DNA from: Stentor coeruleus
Lineage: Eukaryota; Ciliophora; Heterotrichea; Heterotrichida; Stentoridae
Length of the DNA stretch: 64,000 bases
NCBI GenBank assembly: GCA_001970955.1
Contig: MPUH01000315.1
Span: forward strand, 1 to 64,000
Direction: 5' to 3'
The position numbers and the translations under genes were made by a program. Positions 39,201 through 47,897 of the stretch are shown here, in pieces. The notes beneath the pieces were generated by a model, which searched no databases, was not told the origin of the DNA, and saw nothing but the letters and a program-made list of their open reading frames with translations. Each line of letters opens with the position of its first letter. The first letter of the stretch is position 1.

Positions 39201-39507
39201 GGATTTAGATGATATTGATGTGTTATTTGTTTTTAGTAAAGCTCAGATGGAGATAGTTCTTAATGAGACAGCTATTGTTAATGGAGATGTACCTTTTAGG
39301 GTCACAGCTGAGATTTACTGTTTAGATACTGGAGAACTAGAAAGCTTTGAGACTGATATTTTTTGGAATTTCTTTGTCCAAGAAATCATTGCAGAAAGAG
39401 TGTTTATTTGGGCGAAATCCATAATGATCAGCCGTAGCGCAGGACTTCTCACCGAGGAACTGAACGAAAAAGCGCCTCTAGAAATCTTTTTAGAAAATAT
39501 TAACTAA
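36286..39507 (+). CDS. Large secreted protein with Cys-rich C-terminal segment (1,073 aa)
   Basis: The protein opens with a short hydrophobic signal peptide (MRIFIALFAYAYA) and a probable cleavage before ADFIVQD. The bulk, residues 20-800, is acidic and beta-strand-rich, with repeated segments of 'aliphatic-strand plus LNITF' style that may be distantly related domains. Residues about 800-950 are rich in evenly spaced cysteines (CTCDKITRC, CTQYSYGVEC, CNENEYPDIECEEQC), which suggests disulfide-bonded structure. No transmembrane segment or GPI-like tail follows. It is most likely secreted, or stored in cortical granules. No known family is recognised. Copy B of the dispersed repeat lies just upstream, and the next gene starts 35 nt downstream. 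Confidence 0.8.
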   Translation: MRIFIALFAYAYAADFIVQDASYAEEVECQEYFCDYCESTSAYRVYADVFELPGFLMSSSVLLQTMVEEIKEYVQGTFTVAVSEKYLCIEVSEIVSGPTIPDMYNDLLELDLETSHRVIESFTRNTGNIILSRSERAGKGAIWEELRVHYSEVLSELTYINLKEIWEIINRGEQLVKYFGTIDLPGGGEFIISNAYSRTPYSDFTIKAYSYHEYIGLIAEKYFCPVFTSPRGLSSVLLLTPQAAEFHYDYELGTFELVDAIFIAKVPSFSWAPDLVSSEAAAHLQITEVNSVCTLNIEGITTQGYEYIMYLTEDNYQVDLKIIQEMTLVDLQLILEGFYVESFPLVPLYESFTDLIERIYKIILYVPTLNIKYLPEPEIKLISEGEITEKGDCWIIGLILRDNTVIKSSFLLENVTDSAMSSLLDTTAESGWVEWNTQSMINNDTTYTFGIFFYSGTFSGVYFPNSFFLTSPAEQTFLSDLFNIDQFHKIALIEPLSQAYYQGTLNITFDFTDYMIINFNLTQIDEFISVFAGLCEKPWSSPYDMEGLYVSTMLLQWQVELEAIDDQSNLCECYFECEIGQACWPGTCELIIDTEYLVDNVLELAMNPIDTDTVFKIIFKTDPTVLSECFEFLSTVNIELTSDGKKFKSQGTLFEVPGKIYADILADPQFMVVNLAPFYLAMGNIWVFNTTSDLQAIILVEPGYLYGNLTATVQFWDMVDELVMDLDENLLQFTITGAPFLGIFNMTIEVEVQVQPNIQNSPAIAYSNILQSDLDSLTSLVQSEFLQLVQKGIIALNISKNFADEANLSIEQPNCTCDKITRCSTPLVSYCTQYSYGVECLSNSTNCESVSSTCISTTIYCLEEITTCTEWAKNMPNTCKNYETVCTSSLEVCDKWDDQCSGEIQGICNSFSITGIDDCIQVAYKCNENEYPDIECEEQCLYENFLYEEDLIRAEMYEEAYELTATELQGFLDLDDIDVLFVFSKAQMEIVLNETAIVNGDVPFRVTAEIYCLDTGELESFETDIFWNFFVQEIIAERVFIWAKSIMISRSAGLLTEELNEKAPLEIFLENIN

Positions 39508-39542
39508 TTAATCTAGTTACCACATACTTTTATATAAAGGAA

Positions 39543-40613
39543 ATGCACAGGCTTTCTCGCAAAAAAAGCAAGCGCATGACCCTTAGGAAGAAGCATAAAG
39601 TCGTCAAAGAGGTAGCCGACGCCAAAAAACGCATGCGCAAAGAAGCTCGTCGTATGGCTCGTCAAGGCATAAAAAGGGTTGATAAAAAAGACCCTGGGAT
39701 CCCTAATCTCTGTCCTCAGAAAAAAGAACTTCTTCAAGAATTGCAAATGATCAAAAAAATCGAAACAGAACACAAAAACGAAGTCCGCCTGCGGCTAAAA
39801 GAAAAGCAAAAAGATGAGGAATTCGCTTTTTTGACAGAAAAAACCCAACCTGTTTATAAAGACAATTCCCTTGAAGCTTTAATTTCCCAAGCAGACTGTA
39901 TTATTGAAATCCTTGATGCAAGAGATCCTTATATCTGCCCTTTTATCACAAATTTTGTGGAAGAAAAGACAAGAATTTTTGTTGTTAATAAATCTGATTT
40001 GGTACCTGAAGAAAATTTGGCTCAATGGAAAAAAGTTATAAGCAAAAATGGTCCATGTTTTGAATTTCAATGCCCACCAAAAGATGGGATGAAAGATGAG
40101 ATTATGAGATTTTTAGCTGATAAAGAGAGCCAAGCGATTGCTGTTACTGGATATCCTAATACTGGTAAATCAAGTTTTATTAATGCTATGAAAGGATATA
40201 AAGCAGCTAATGTTGGTAAACTTCCTGGTAGTACTAAGAAAATTGAAGAGATTAAGGTGGTTTTTAATGATGATAAAGGAAATGTTAGAGAAATAAAGTT
40301 TTTTGATAGCCCTGGGATTGAAATCGCTGAAAAAGGACCTGTTAATGCTTTAAGGGCAACTTGTTATATAGAAGCACTTCAGGATCCTTATACTCCAGTT
40401 CAAGGCTTACTAGAAAAAGTTTCTAAAGAAAAACTGCTTATCCATTATGCGATCCCTGAATATAAAGATATCAAAGAATTCCTCACACACATTGCTAAAA
40501 AAATGGGAAAAGTTGCTAAAGGTGGCCTTCCAGACTTTGATGCCGGTGCTAAAATTGCCCTTCACGACTTTTTCCTTATGAAATTCCCGTTTTATACTCC
40601 TTTAACTCCATAA
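39543..40613 (+). CDS. GNL3: Nucleolar circularly permuted GTPase, GNL3/NUG1 family (356 aa)
   Basis: These GTPases act in the nucleolus and nucleoplasm on the large ribosomal subunit. The protein starts with the basic coiled GN3L_Grn1-type tail (RKKSKRMTLRKKHKVVKEV). The GTPase motifs are in permuted order: DARDP at 125-129, NKSD at 149-152 (G4), GYPNTGKS at 203-210 (G1), the switch region around LPGSTKK, and DSPG at 255-258 (G3). A C-terminal helical segment ends GLPDFDAGAKIALHDF, which fits the RNA-binding tail of NUG1/nucleostemin. At 356 aa it is shorter than human GNL3 (549) and yeast Nug1 (520). It begins 35 nt after the preceding gene on the same strand. Confidence 0.9.
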   Translation: MHRLSRKKSKRMTLRKKHKVVKEVADAKKRMRKEARRMARQGIKRVDKKDPGIPNLCPQKKELLQELQMIKKIETEHKNEVRLRLKEKQKDEEFAFLTEKTQPVYKDNSLEALISQADCIIEILDARDPYICPFITNFVEEKTRIFVVNKSDLVPEENLAQWKKVISKNGPCFEFQCPPKDGMKDEIMRFLADKESQAIAVTGYPNTGKSSFINAMKGYKAANVGKLPGSTKKIEEIKVVFNDDKGNVREIKFFDSPGIEIAEKGPVNALRATCYIEALQDPYTPVQGLLEKVSKEKLLIHYAIPEYKDIKEFLTHIAKKMGKVAKGGLPDFDAGAKIALHDFFLMKFPFYTPLTP

Positions 40614-40659
40614 TTCTCTTTAGTATTTTAACACAACTTGTTCTTTACATAAATTTAAG

Positions 40660-41805
40660 ATGGAATTCCAGGGCTGTGCTTTACTTCGTTACCGAGTTGT
40701 AGCATCACTTCTTATGGGCACGCCTATAAAAATCTGTAAAATCAGATCAAAAAGTGACTACCCTGGGCTTACAGATAGTGAAGTTAAATACCTGGAACTT
40801 ATAGCAAAATTAACATCAGGAAGTGAAATTAATATAAACGATACTGGAACAGTTTTGAAATTTTCCCCAGGGATCATTGTAAATAATCCTAATAGTGTGC
40901 CTATTGAATTTGATTGTGGAAAAGGGGCTTCACTTGGGTTTTTTATTGAAGGGATATTGCCGATTGTGATTTTTGGGAAAAATAAACTACATTTAGTACT
41001 TAAAGGGTTGAGTCATACAGCTGATGATATTGGCATTGATGTTATACAGTATGTTCAAATACCGTTGTTGAAGAAGTTTGGTGTTGAGGATGTTAATATT
41101 AAAATATTGTGTAGAGGGGATGAAGGAGAAGTGGTACTTAAGGTTACACCAATAAAAAACCTTAATGGGGTTGATTTGCAAGACCCTGGGAAAATCAAAA
41201 AAGTCCGTGGAGTTGCATTTACTTCAAGGCTAAATGTGCAAATGGGAAACAGAGCATCTTACTCAGCTAAAGGTCATCTACACAGTTTCCTCCCTGATAT
41301 TTGGATTCACACCGACCATTACAAGTTTGGTGAAGCACTTTTAGGCATAACCCTTGTAGCCGAAAGTAACACCGGATCTTTTATTTCTAGCGAGTATCTT
41401 CGTGGAGAAGCCTCTCAATTTGATTACCTAGAAAGTGATGTTCCTGAAGATCTTGGGTCATTAGCTGTAATCCATTTACTAGACGAAATCACTTATGGAG
41501 GCTTTGTAGATAGTCAAAACCAATGTTTACCTCTTCTTCTTATGGCCTTAGCACGTGAAAAAAGTTCATTAAGATTAGGTCGGCTATCATCTCAAGCTGT
41601 TGAAGTCCTCAGACTTATCCAATTCATGATCAACATAACTTTTTCATTTACAGAATCAGATAACCCTAAATACACACAACTTCCTGAAAACGAAGAAGAA
41701 GAAGAAGCTTTAGCAAATGAACCAGACAATTCTGACTTACCGAAAAACATTATCGCAACATGTATAGGATTAGGTTATCAAAACATGGCCCGTATAGCAT
41801 TTTAA
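40660..41805 (+). CDS. RCL1: RNA 3'-terminal phosphate cyclase-like protein (381 aa)
   Basis: RCL1 is part of the small-subunit processome with Bms1 and is needed for pre-18S rRNA cleavage at site A2. The sequence follows the cyclase fold: FQGCALLRYRVVASLLMGTP, IDDxG-like blocks around GVAFTSRLNVQMGNRAS, and EYLRGEASQFDYLESDVPED near residue 248. True RTC enzymes have a catalytic histidine near the C-terminus (H..DQ..P); here the region reads QNQCLPLLLMALAREKSS, without it, which points to the RCL1 branch. Between residues about 343 and 362 is an acidic loop (ENEEEEEALANEPDNSD). Its TAA is separated from the convergent neighbour's stop by only 2 nt. Confidence 0.93.
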   Translation: MEFQGCALLRYRVVASLLMGTPIKICKIRSKSDYPGLTDSEVKYLELIAKLTSGSEININDTGTVLKFSPGIIVNNPNSVPIEFDCGKGASLGFFIEGILPIVIFGKNKLHLVLKGLSHTADDIGIDVIQYVQIPLLKKFGVEDVNIKILCRGDEGEVVLKVTPIKNLNGVDLQDPGKIKKVRGVAFTSRLNVQMGNRASYSAKGHLHSFLPDIWIHTDHYKFGEALLGITLVAESNTGSFISSEYLRGEASQFDYLESDVPEDLGSLAVIHLLDEITYGGFVDSQNQCLPLLLMALAREKSSLRLGRLSSQAVEVLRLIQFMINITFSFTESDNPKYTQLPENEEEEEALANEPDNSDLPKNIIATCIGLGYQNMARIAF

Positions 41806-41807
41806 CA

Positions 41808-42557
41808 TTAACTTTGGATTAGTTTATTCTTCAAAATCCGTTGTTCCCTTCTTTTTACTAAATTCTTCAAATCTACAGCTTCTATATGTTTTTGTTTTCT
41901 TATGGCTACAGGGTTTGTAACTTCTAACACTTTTTTTTCTTTTACAAACAAATCACTACTTGTTGGAAAACCTACCATAAAAAACCCTTTAAGCTGTCGG
42001 CGGACTAGTTTTGGTGATGGAGCTTGATATCCTTTCATAGTATCTTTTTCTATATTATGTTTTCTAAACATATCACTTGCTGTTTTTATATCCCTAACGG
42101 GTACTTCTTCTTGAGTTTTTTTAATGTTTTCAATTGAGTATAGTTGGGTTTCTGTATATGATTCTTTTGGAGTTTTAGATTTTAGTAATGGGATTCTAGC
42201 TGTGTTATCATATACACGAGAAAAACCTAAGGATGTTACTGGTTTTGGAATTTTAGTTACATCGTTTGGTAAACGTTTGATTTTATATTGTTTGATATCA
42301 CGAATGTAAGGCTGACGTGATACTATTGCATGACTTGCTGGACGTGGGCATTGGAAGTAACCATCAAATTTTTTTGGCTGAACTCGATAGTTGGAGTCTG
42401 CGGTCATTGGCAATTGAACATGCATGTTACCAAAACCACTTGTATAAGCTTTGAAGTTCACTGGGGGCTCACCGTATTTGTTACAGGATTTTTGGATACC
42501 ATTAACTTTATCAAGCAAGTAAAAAGAACTTGTCTCAAGATCTCTCCATAACTCCAT
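41808..42557 (-). CDS. Basic protein of unknown function (249 aa)
   Basis: The likely start is the ATG at 42557 (MELWRDLETSSFYLLDKVNG). A longer reading from 42671 would add a hydrophobic stretch that overlaps the tail of the ISWI relic and is probably not used. The protein is basic, rich in Pro, Tyr and Lys, and low in regular structure, with several short motifs around KIPKPVTSLGFSRVYD and GFFMVGFPTSSDLF. Small basic proteins like this are common among microtubule-inner proteins of cilia, but that is a guess. The stop lies 2 nt from the RCL1 stop. Confidence 0.65.
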   Translation of the reverse strand: MELWRDLETSSFYLLDKVNGIQKSCNKYGEPPVNFKAYTSGFGNMHVQLPMTADSNYRVQPKKFDGYFQCPRPASHAIVSRQPYIRDIKQYKIKRLPNDVTKIPKPVTSLGFSRVYDNTARIPLLKSKTPKESYTETQLYSIENIKKTQEEVPVRDIKTASDMFRKHNIEKDTMKGYQAPSPKLVRRQLKGFFMVGFPTSSDLFVKEKKVLEVTNPVAIRKQKHIEAVDLKNLVKRREQRILKNKLIQS

Positions 42558-42667
42558 AATAAATATGTATATAACCTCATGAATAATAATCAATACTTTA
42601 CTAGCTTTATGATTACTTGCTCTTAAAAAAAATTTAATATTTTGAGGTTTTACAGTTTTAAGGATTT

Positions 42668-43797
42668 TCAAAGGATGTCGCTCAAAAGAAGCTTTTTTTT
42701 CCTTTTCCCAAGCTCAGGATTTTTCTACTCTTCAATCTCTTTTTCCACTATCATTATAAGACTATCAATCCTTATTTATAGTTCTCCTGATGTATGTGTT
42801 CGGAACATATAATCGAATTTAAACATAAACTTTTACGAATCTTGTTTTTAAATACATCCCAATTGCCATATCCAACAAGTTTGGGCATAAAATTCAAGTA
42901 TCTGTCATTTTCATTAATAAATATTCTTGATTTATGTGATGATATTGTGTCAAATTTAAGATCCTTCCATATAGATCTTTGTATTTTGAGAATTTTTAAT
43001 CTAAGATTGTTTGTGAGTGTTTGTGTTTTTCTATAAGGCTTTTTCTTTTTTCTATGGTCTTAGTGATTTTTTCTTTTCTGTTAATTCATCAAGTTTGCTC
43101 CAAAAACTTCTGAATATTCCTTGACTTGCTCTTCTTTTTTTTTCCCTATTACTTCTGCTATTTATGCTTATTCATCTTGACTTGCTCTTCTTTTTTTTTC
43201 CCTATTACTTCTGCTATTTATGCTGTATTCATCTTTACCATAAAGCTCGCAAGCTTTGATAAAAGCAGATATTTTATTCTATAATATTCTTGTTATTCCT
43301 ATCGAAAAAAACATTATAATTTTTTCTATTCTAATTAAACCCAGTACCCAGCAACTTTTCCAATTTCTTTTTTTTCTCATTATTTGTCTCCTTAGGAAAA
43401 TCCTATTTCTGCAGTTCAATCAACATAGTCCTATTTTCATAAAACCTAAAATTCTGTGCAGGTTTAAATTCTTTCGGCTTCGAATTTCCACAAGGATTAA
43501 AACTAAATTTCTCATCCAAATTATAAATCGTCTATATTTTCATTTCTCTCATCATATTAAGTTCTTCCAAAATCTTATTATGTATTGTTTTCTATATAGC
43601 ATCCCTCAAATCATCCTTACGGTTTTTCAAAAATTTATTCTTTTAAAATTCCACTTATCGATTTTGCTTTCAAAGTCAATAAGATTTTTTTTTTTCTATA
43701 ATTGTAACTCAAGTTTATGTAAAATCTTACTAAACCTTTTTCCCTATATCTTAACATCAAATCTAATTCTTCTTCTGTTATGCTTTTACGTATATTA
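42668..43797 (-). pseudogene. Decayed C-terminal part of an ISWI chromatin-remodelling ATPase (SANT-SLIDE)
   Basis: Read on the minus strand in several frames, this stretch follows the ISWI C-terminus in the right order. An acidic pre-HAND piece (ITEEELDLMLRYREKG, near 43750) comes first, then KKLEKLLGTGFN (near 43333-43370), matching ISWI 'EKE.LL.QGF.NW'. Next is the SANT helix FIKACELYGKDEY at 43225-43263, matching 'FIKACEKYGRDD', then EEQVKEYSEVF (43102-43134), matching 'PEEVIEYS.VFW'. The SLIDE segment NDRYLNFMPKLVGYGNWDVF lies at 42856-42912, followed by FKFDYMFRTHTSGEL and DSLIMIVEKEIEE (42733-42823). At least six frameshifts or stops break it: TAG codons near 43380-43575, a TAG where the Trp of GFNW should be, and a 56-bp tandem duplication. 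The ATPase half is missing. ISWI slides nucleosomes; this copy cannot make that protein. A plus-strand 180-codon frame here (43256-43798) is its shadow. Confidence 0.85.
43120..43224. repeat. 56-bp-period tandem duplication inside the ISWI relic
   Basis: Bases 43120-43168 and 43176-43224 are the same 49-nt text (starting cttgacttgctcttcttttt), with a period of 56. Since 56 is not a multiple of 3, the event shifts the frame of the relic. Confidence 0.9.
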
Positions 43798-44576
43798 GTA
43801 TATATTGCATTTTGTTATTTAGATAAAATACATAAAAAATAATAAATAGGAGACGGAAGGATTATTTTTTTGGAGATTTTAATCTATTTATTATTCCTTT
43901 ACCAATATAAAAAAAATATTTCCTTGCTATCTACTTGTTTTTGAAACAGAATTATTTTCAAAAGAAATTTTATCAAAGGGAAGTTTGAAGTGATTAATTT
44001 TTCACAAGCTATAGCAGAATATAATATTTTATGAGAGGTGTTGACATTTTTGATGAGCGATTATTTTACTATGGATACTTTTATTTATTCAAAATGTTAT
44101 GGAAATATTTTTGTTTACCGAAATAGTTTTATTCAATTCGTTAATAATTAGCAAAGAATTTCAAAAGAAAAATTTAAATATAAGGAAACTTACTTAAAAT
44201 TTAGATTTAACTTAGATGAAAGCTTTAGTGGCTGTATTAGTGAAAATTAAGGACAACCAAAGAATAAAGAAGCATTCAAGTGGGGCATTTATTATGCAAA
44301 TCGATCATAAGTAGGAGATATAAAATTTACTACCAAATGGAAAAAAATCAAAGACATGATATTATTTTCAGAATGCGGGTTTATTCCACAAAAAATGCTT
44401 TAAATTAGAATAGATAAATTAGGCTGACTAAGTTAAAAAAAACCTGAAATTGATGACTTTCTATATGCTTCCCTACCCACATCCTATCTTTTAATTTATG
44501 TGGCTCTCATACCTTAATAGTATAACAATTACCATAAAAAAATTCTTAAAGAAATATAAGAATTCATAGTTAAATA
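43798..44576. other. Intergenic, traces of a second relic possible
   Basis: No intact frame. Around 44200-44520 on the plus strand there are protein-like pieces broken by stops, such as GDIKFTTKWKKIKDMILFSE and KKPEIDDFLYASLPTSY. They may be a decayed gene of unknown family. The last part is the promoter region of the CDPK. Confidence 0.35.
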
Positions 44577-46154
44577 ATGGGATCTTGTTGTCCTTTATTA
44601 TTAAACAACCGTGAACCTTTTCAAGCCGCGCTGCTTTCTCGTTCAGAAGTTTCTCAAAAATCTCGTCTAGAAAGCATCCACAAAAACTATAATTTCATTA
44701 AAGTCCTTGGATATGGGCAGTTTGGCACTGTGCGTGAGGCAACTAGATTATTTCAAAATGGGCTTGAAAGGAAATTCGCCATAAAGTCTATATCAAAAGA
44801 TAAGGTTTGCAAAAAATTCAATTTACTCAAAAGAGAACTTGAATTATTGTCGATAATTGACCATCCTAATATTGTAAAGCTTCATGAGATTTATGAAGAT
44901 GAGAAATATTTACATTTGGTTTTAGACTTATGCAAAGGAGGAGACTTGTATGATTATATATTGAATAAAGGGAAACTTACAGAAAAAGAAGTTATGATGA
45001 TTATGAAGAAAATTTTTTCGGCTATAAATCACTTGCATACTGTATCGATTTGTCACAGAGATCTTAAACCAGATAATTTTATGCTGGTTACAAAAGATTC
45101 TGATTCTGAAGTAAAACTTATAGATTTTGGCATGTCTGTAAAATTCGGTGATGAACAGATGCATACAATAGTTGGTACACCTTATTATTTAGCTCCAGAA
45201 GTTTATATGGGTAATTATGGTAAAGAATGTGATAACTGGAGTTTAGGTGTTGTGATGTATTTTTTACTCTCAGGTAAACAACCTTTTTCTGGGTCGAATA
45301 TTAATGAATTACTAGCAAATATTCTAAAATGCAATTTCACTTTTGATGATCGTAATTGGAATGATGTCTCAGAAGATGCTAAAGATCTTATAAGGAAATT
45401 ACTTGTTGTAGACCCTAAAGATAGAATTTCTATATCAAATTCATTAAGACATAAGTGGTTTAATCAACATGCAACCACAGCACCTGTGAACTTAGAGATT
45501 TTTAATTCACTGAAAACATTTAAAGCGCATGGCAAACTGTGGAATGAAATGATGAAAGTTTTTATAAGAAACCTTTCTGAAGATGAAATTAAAGATCTTG
45601 ATGTAGCTTTTAAGGCTATTGATACTGAGCATACTGGATTTATCACAGCTGATAATATTGAAAAGGCAATGCTTAGAAATGGTTATCCTGTAGTCGCTGA
45701 TGAAATCCATAAACTTATAAACCTTATAGACTATCTAGGAAATGGGAAATTAAATTATACACAATTTCTTATAGTGACAGCTGATAGAAAAAGTATTTTT
45801 GATGAAGAAAGTTTATGGAGTGCGTTTAAGTATTTTGATATTGTAAAAATTAATTAGAGCAATCAAGGAAAAGTTCATGTTTCTGACCTTGAGTTTGTAT
45901 TAGAAAAAGCAGGGTGTTGTATTACTACATTGGATTTTGAAGAAATTTTGAATGAGTTTCAGTTAAAAGCAGGAGATTTTATGAGCTTTGATCAGTTTAA
46001 AGATATTATTGTGTGTATGGCTTACTTAGGCTTTTCACCAGAAAACTCGGCTGATTTCAACCATCTTGCCCCACCTCGGACTGTAAGAAGACTTTCACAT
46101 AAGAGACTATCAATAAGAAGATTGAGTAATGCAAATGCTCAGCAGACTTCATAA
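44577..46154 (+). CDS. Calcium-dependent protein kinase (CDPK), two exons, 520 aa
   Basis: CDPKs join a kinase domain and calmodulin-like EF-hands in one chain and are activated directly by calcium. The start MGSCCPLLL is a dual acylation signal (myristate on Gly2, palmitate on Cys4/5). The kinase domain runs from about residue 38 (LGYGQFGTV loop, FAIKS lysine) through HRDLKPDN near 160 and DFGMS near 183 to about 300; all catalytic residues are present. EF-hand loops are DTEHTGFITADN near 348 and DYLGNGKLNYTQ near 385, and a third loop, FDISNQGKVHVSDLEF, appears only after a 15-nt intron at 45843-45857 is removed. The fourth EF-hand is weak. A basic Arg/Ser tail ends the protein. Without the splice the frame would end at a TAG inside the third loop. 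Confidence 0.95.
45843..45857 (+). other. 15-nt intron (gtaaaaattaattag)
   Basis: Lies inside the third EF-hand loop of the CDPK. Removing it restores the loop and continues the frame for another 99 codons. Confidence 0.93.
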
Positions 46155-46382
46155 CATTCAAAAAATTGTATCTTCAACACCCACAATCCTTAAATACTGC
46201 ATAAAAATTTGAAATTTTATCCATATTAATCTTATTTTACTTATCAAAATTTTCATTTTAACAAGAAATTTCCCTATCAGCTAGCATAATCCGAAAGTAA
46301 AAAAAATACAAAAAAAACCCTCAAGTCATAATAAACTTTATATTTTTACTTGATGAAGGTAATATTAATCATCCATTTATAA

Positions 46383-46691
46383 ATGTCGAACTACGAAAAC
46401 TTTGAGGATGGAGGCATTTGTTACTTGGCCTGTGAAGAGCTATTTGAGTATTACAACAACAGTAGAACCTTTTGCTATAGAGGATGTGATTATGCTAAAG
46501 GTCGTGTTAATTACCCAGATCTCAGAAAGCAAGCTGAGCATATGTGTAAAAGGCTATCTAGTGAAATCATGTATAGTGCTGAAGACGTAGCCAAGATCAA
46601 GGATTTGAGAGTCACTTCATTCCAAGAACCCCTTGATGCAGGTGGGATTTATAAAGCTTGTTTGGCAGGCATTAGAAGGCAAAGATACTAG
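46383..46691 (+). CDS. Small twin-CX3C protein of unknown function (102 aa)
   Basis: The N-terminal half has two CX3C pairs separated by 13 residues (CYLAC ... CYRGC), the spacing used by small TIM-type and other intermembrane-space proteins oxidised by Mia40. A further Cys follows (HMCKRL) and one near the end (KACLAG). There is no signal peptide or membrane segment. The start is the first ATG after the CDPK, 228 nt away. Mitochondrial intermembrane-space location is inference from the cysteine pattern alone; a zinc-binding or other disulfide protein is possible. Confidence 0.7.
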   Translation: MSNYENFEDGGICYLACEELFEYYNNSRTFCYRGCDYAKGRVNYPDLRKQAEHMCKRLSSEIMYSAEDVAKIKDLRVTSFQEPLDAGGIYKACLAGIRRQRY

Positions 46692-47544
46692 ATAGTAAAT
46701 GATTAACTTCATTTCAGTTAATTTCCTCAGAAACTAAGACTTCATTGCAATATTTTTATCTATATTCATTCTTATATGTATTTCCCTAATAAATAACAGT
46801 TTTTACACTGTATTCTCACATTGTTTCATATACCAAAAATCTACTAAGTCTATTTTTAAGCCTGTATTTTGCATATAATTCTTTATTTATACTAAAAACC
46901 TTATTATCCTTATATAAAATCCTAAAAACACTAAATAATTCCTCTGACTTCCAAAATAAACTTGAAATTATATAAACTTTCTTAAATAAAATAAAAGTTT
47001 ATATAAGATTATTACATTTTTATATATAAGAATATTTTGTTAAAGAATATGATAAAAAAATATATGGGCGGAATGAGTTAGAAAATTTAAGGGAAAAAGG
47101 CAAAGATTTACCCGTTAGATTTTATTTTGGCGTCTGAGGTTAAAATGATGGTGATTAAAAGAATTTCTTTAGGTTTTACTACGCATTTTATTTCCCATTT
47201 ATAAGTTTAAGCATAGAGAAATATATAAGAAAATGGTGGAATTTTAGTAGGGTTCTTTAAAATTATAAGATTAAAGGAAATATGAAAGAGGTGTTTTTGA
47301 TTGTAAAATTGTCCATCACAAATGAGTTTATGCCTAATGATTTTAATTTGATTATTTTATAACAATTTTGTGTGCAGTAACATAAAAATATTTGGAATCT
47401 TTACAATTTTCAATCCCTTTGGCTAGTTATGGATGAATATTTAGGAATATCTAAACAATATAATTCTCTCTAATAAACTGTATTTTTTACTTTACTTGAT
47501 ACATTCAGATTTTAACCATTAATTTATTTATTTTCTATATATTT
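46692..47544. other. Intergenic, no feature seen
   Basis: AT-rich, with no open frame that looks coding and no repeat noticed. Confidence 0.5.
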
Positions 47545-47897
47545 TCATGTATTTTTTCTTGTTATAACTTTAACCAAAAAGTCTTCTTTAGATTTTATTA
47601 GCGTGACTTGAGAATATTGTTTGTTTTTTGATATTTCTTCCAAGTGGTTTATATTTTCTTTTATTTGTTCTACGCAGTTTCTTTGTGTAGAATCAATTTT
47701 CAAATAATTACTAAAAACTTCATAAAGAGGTAAGCAACATTTTTTAGAAATCCATTTTGGCTTTTAGGAATATCTGTTGTTTCTCTATCACAATACATTG
47801 ATACAGGCATATTGTTAGTTTTTTTCTTTCTAAGTCTCCTTGATGGAAAAATTATACCAAACACACACAAATTAATTTGCATCAAAATTTTCTTCAT
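47545..47897 (-). pseudogene. Possible small gene with one frameshift
   Basis: From the ATG at 47897 the minus strand reads MKKILMQINLCVFGIIFPSR... for about 50 codons. A protein-like reading then continues in another frame from about 47765 (KWISKKCCLPLYEVFSNYLK ... VKVITRKNT) to a TGA at 47545-47547. One missing base near 47765 would account for the switch, and no 15-17-nt intron does. The second part has a short amphipathic helix (EQIKENINHLEEISKNKQYS). I do not recognise the family. It may be a sequencing error in a real small gene, a fresh pseudogene, or chance. Confidence 0.4.

Noticed and set aside
39513-39773. An 86-codon minus-strand frame opposite the GTPase start
   Set aside because: Antisense shadow of the Lys/Arg-rich N-terminus of the GTPase.
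43256-43798. A 180-codon plus-strand frame rich in Phe, Ile and Leu
   Set aside because: It is the reverse shadow of the A-rich ISWI relic on the other strand; it has no domain and no gene-like codon pattern.
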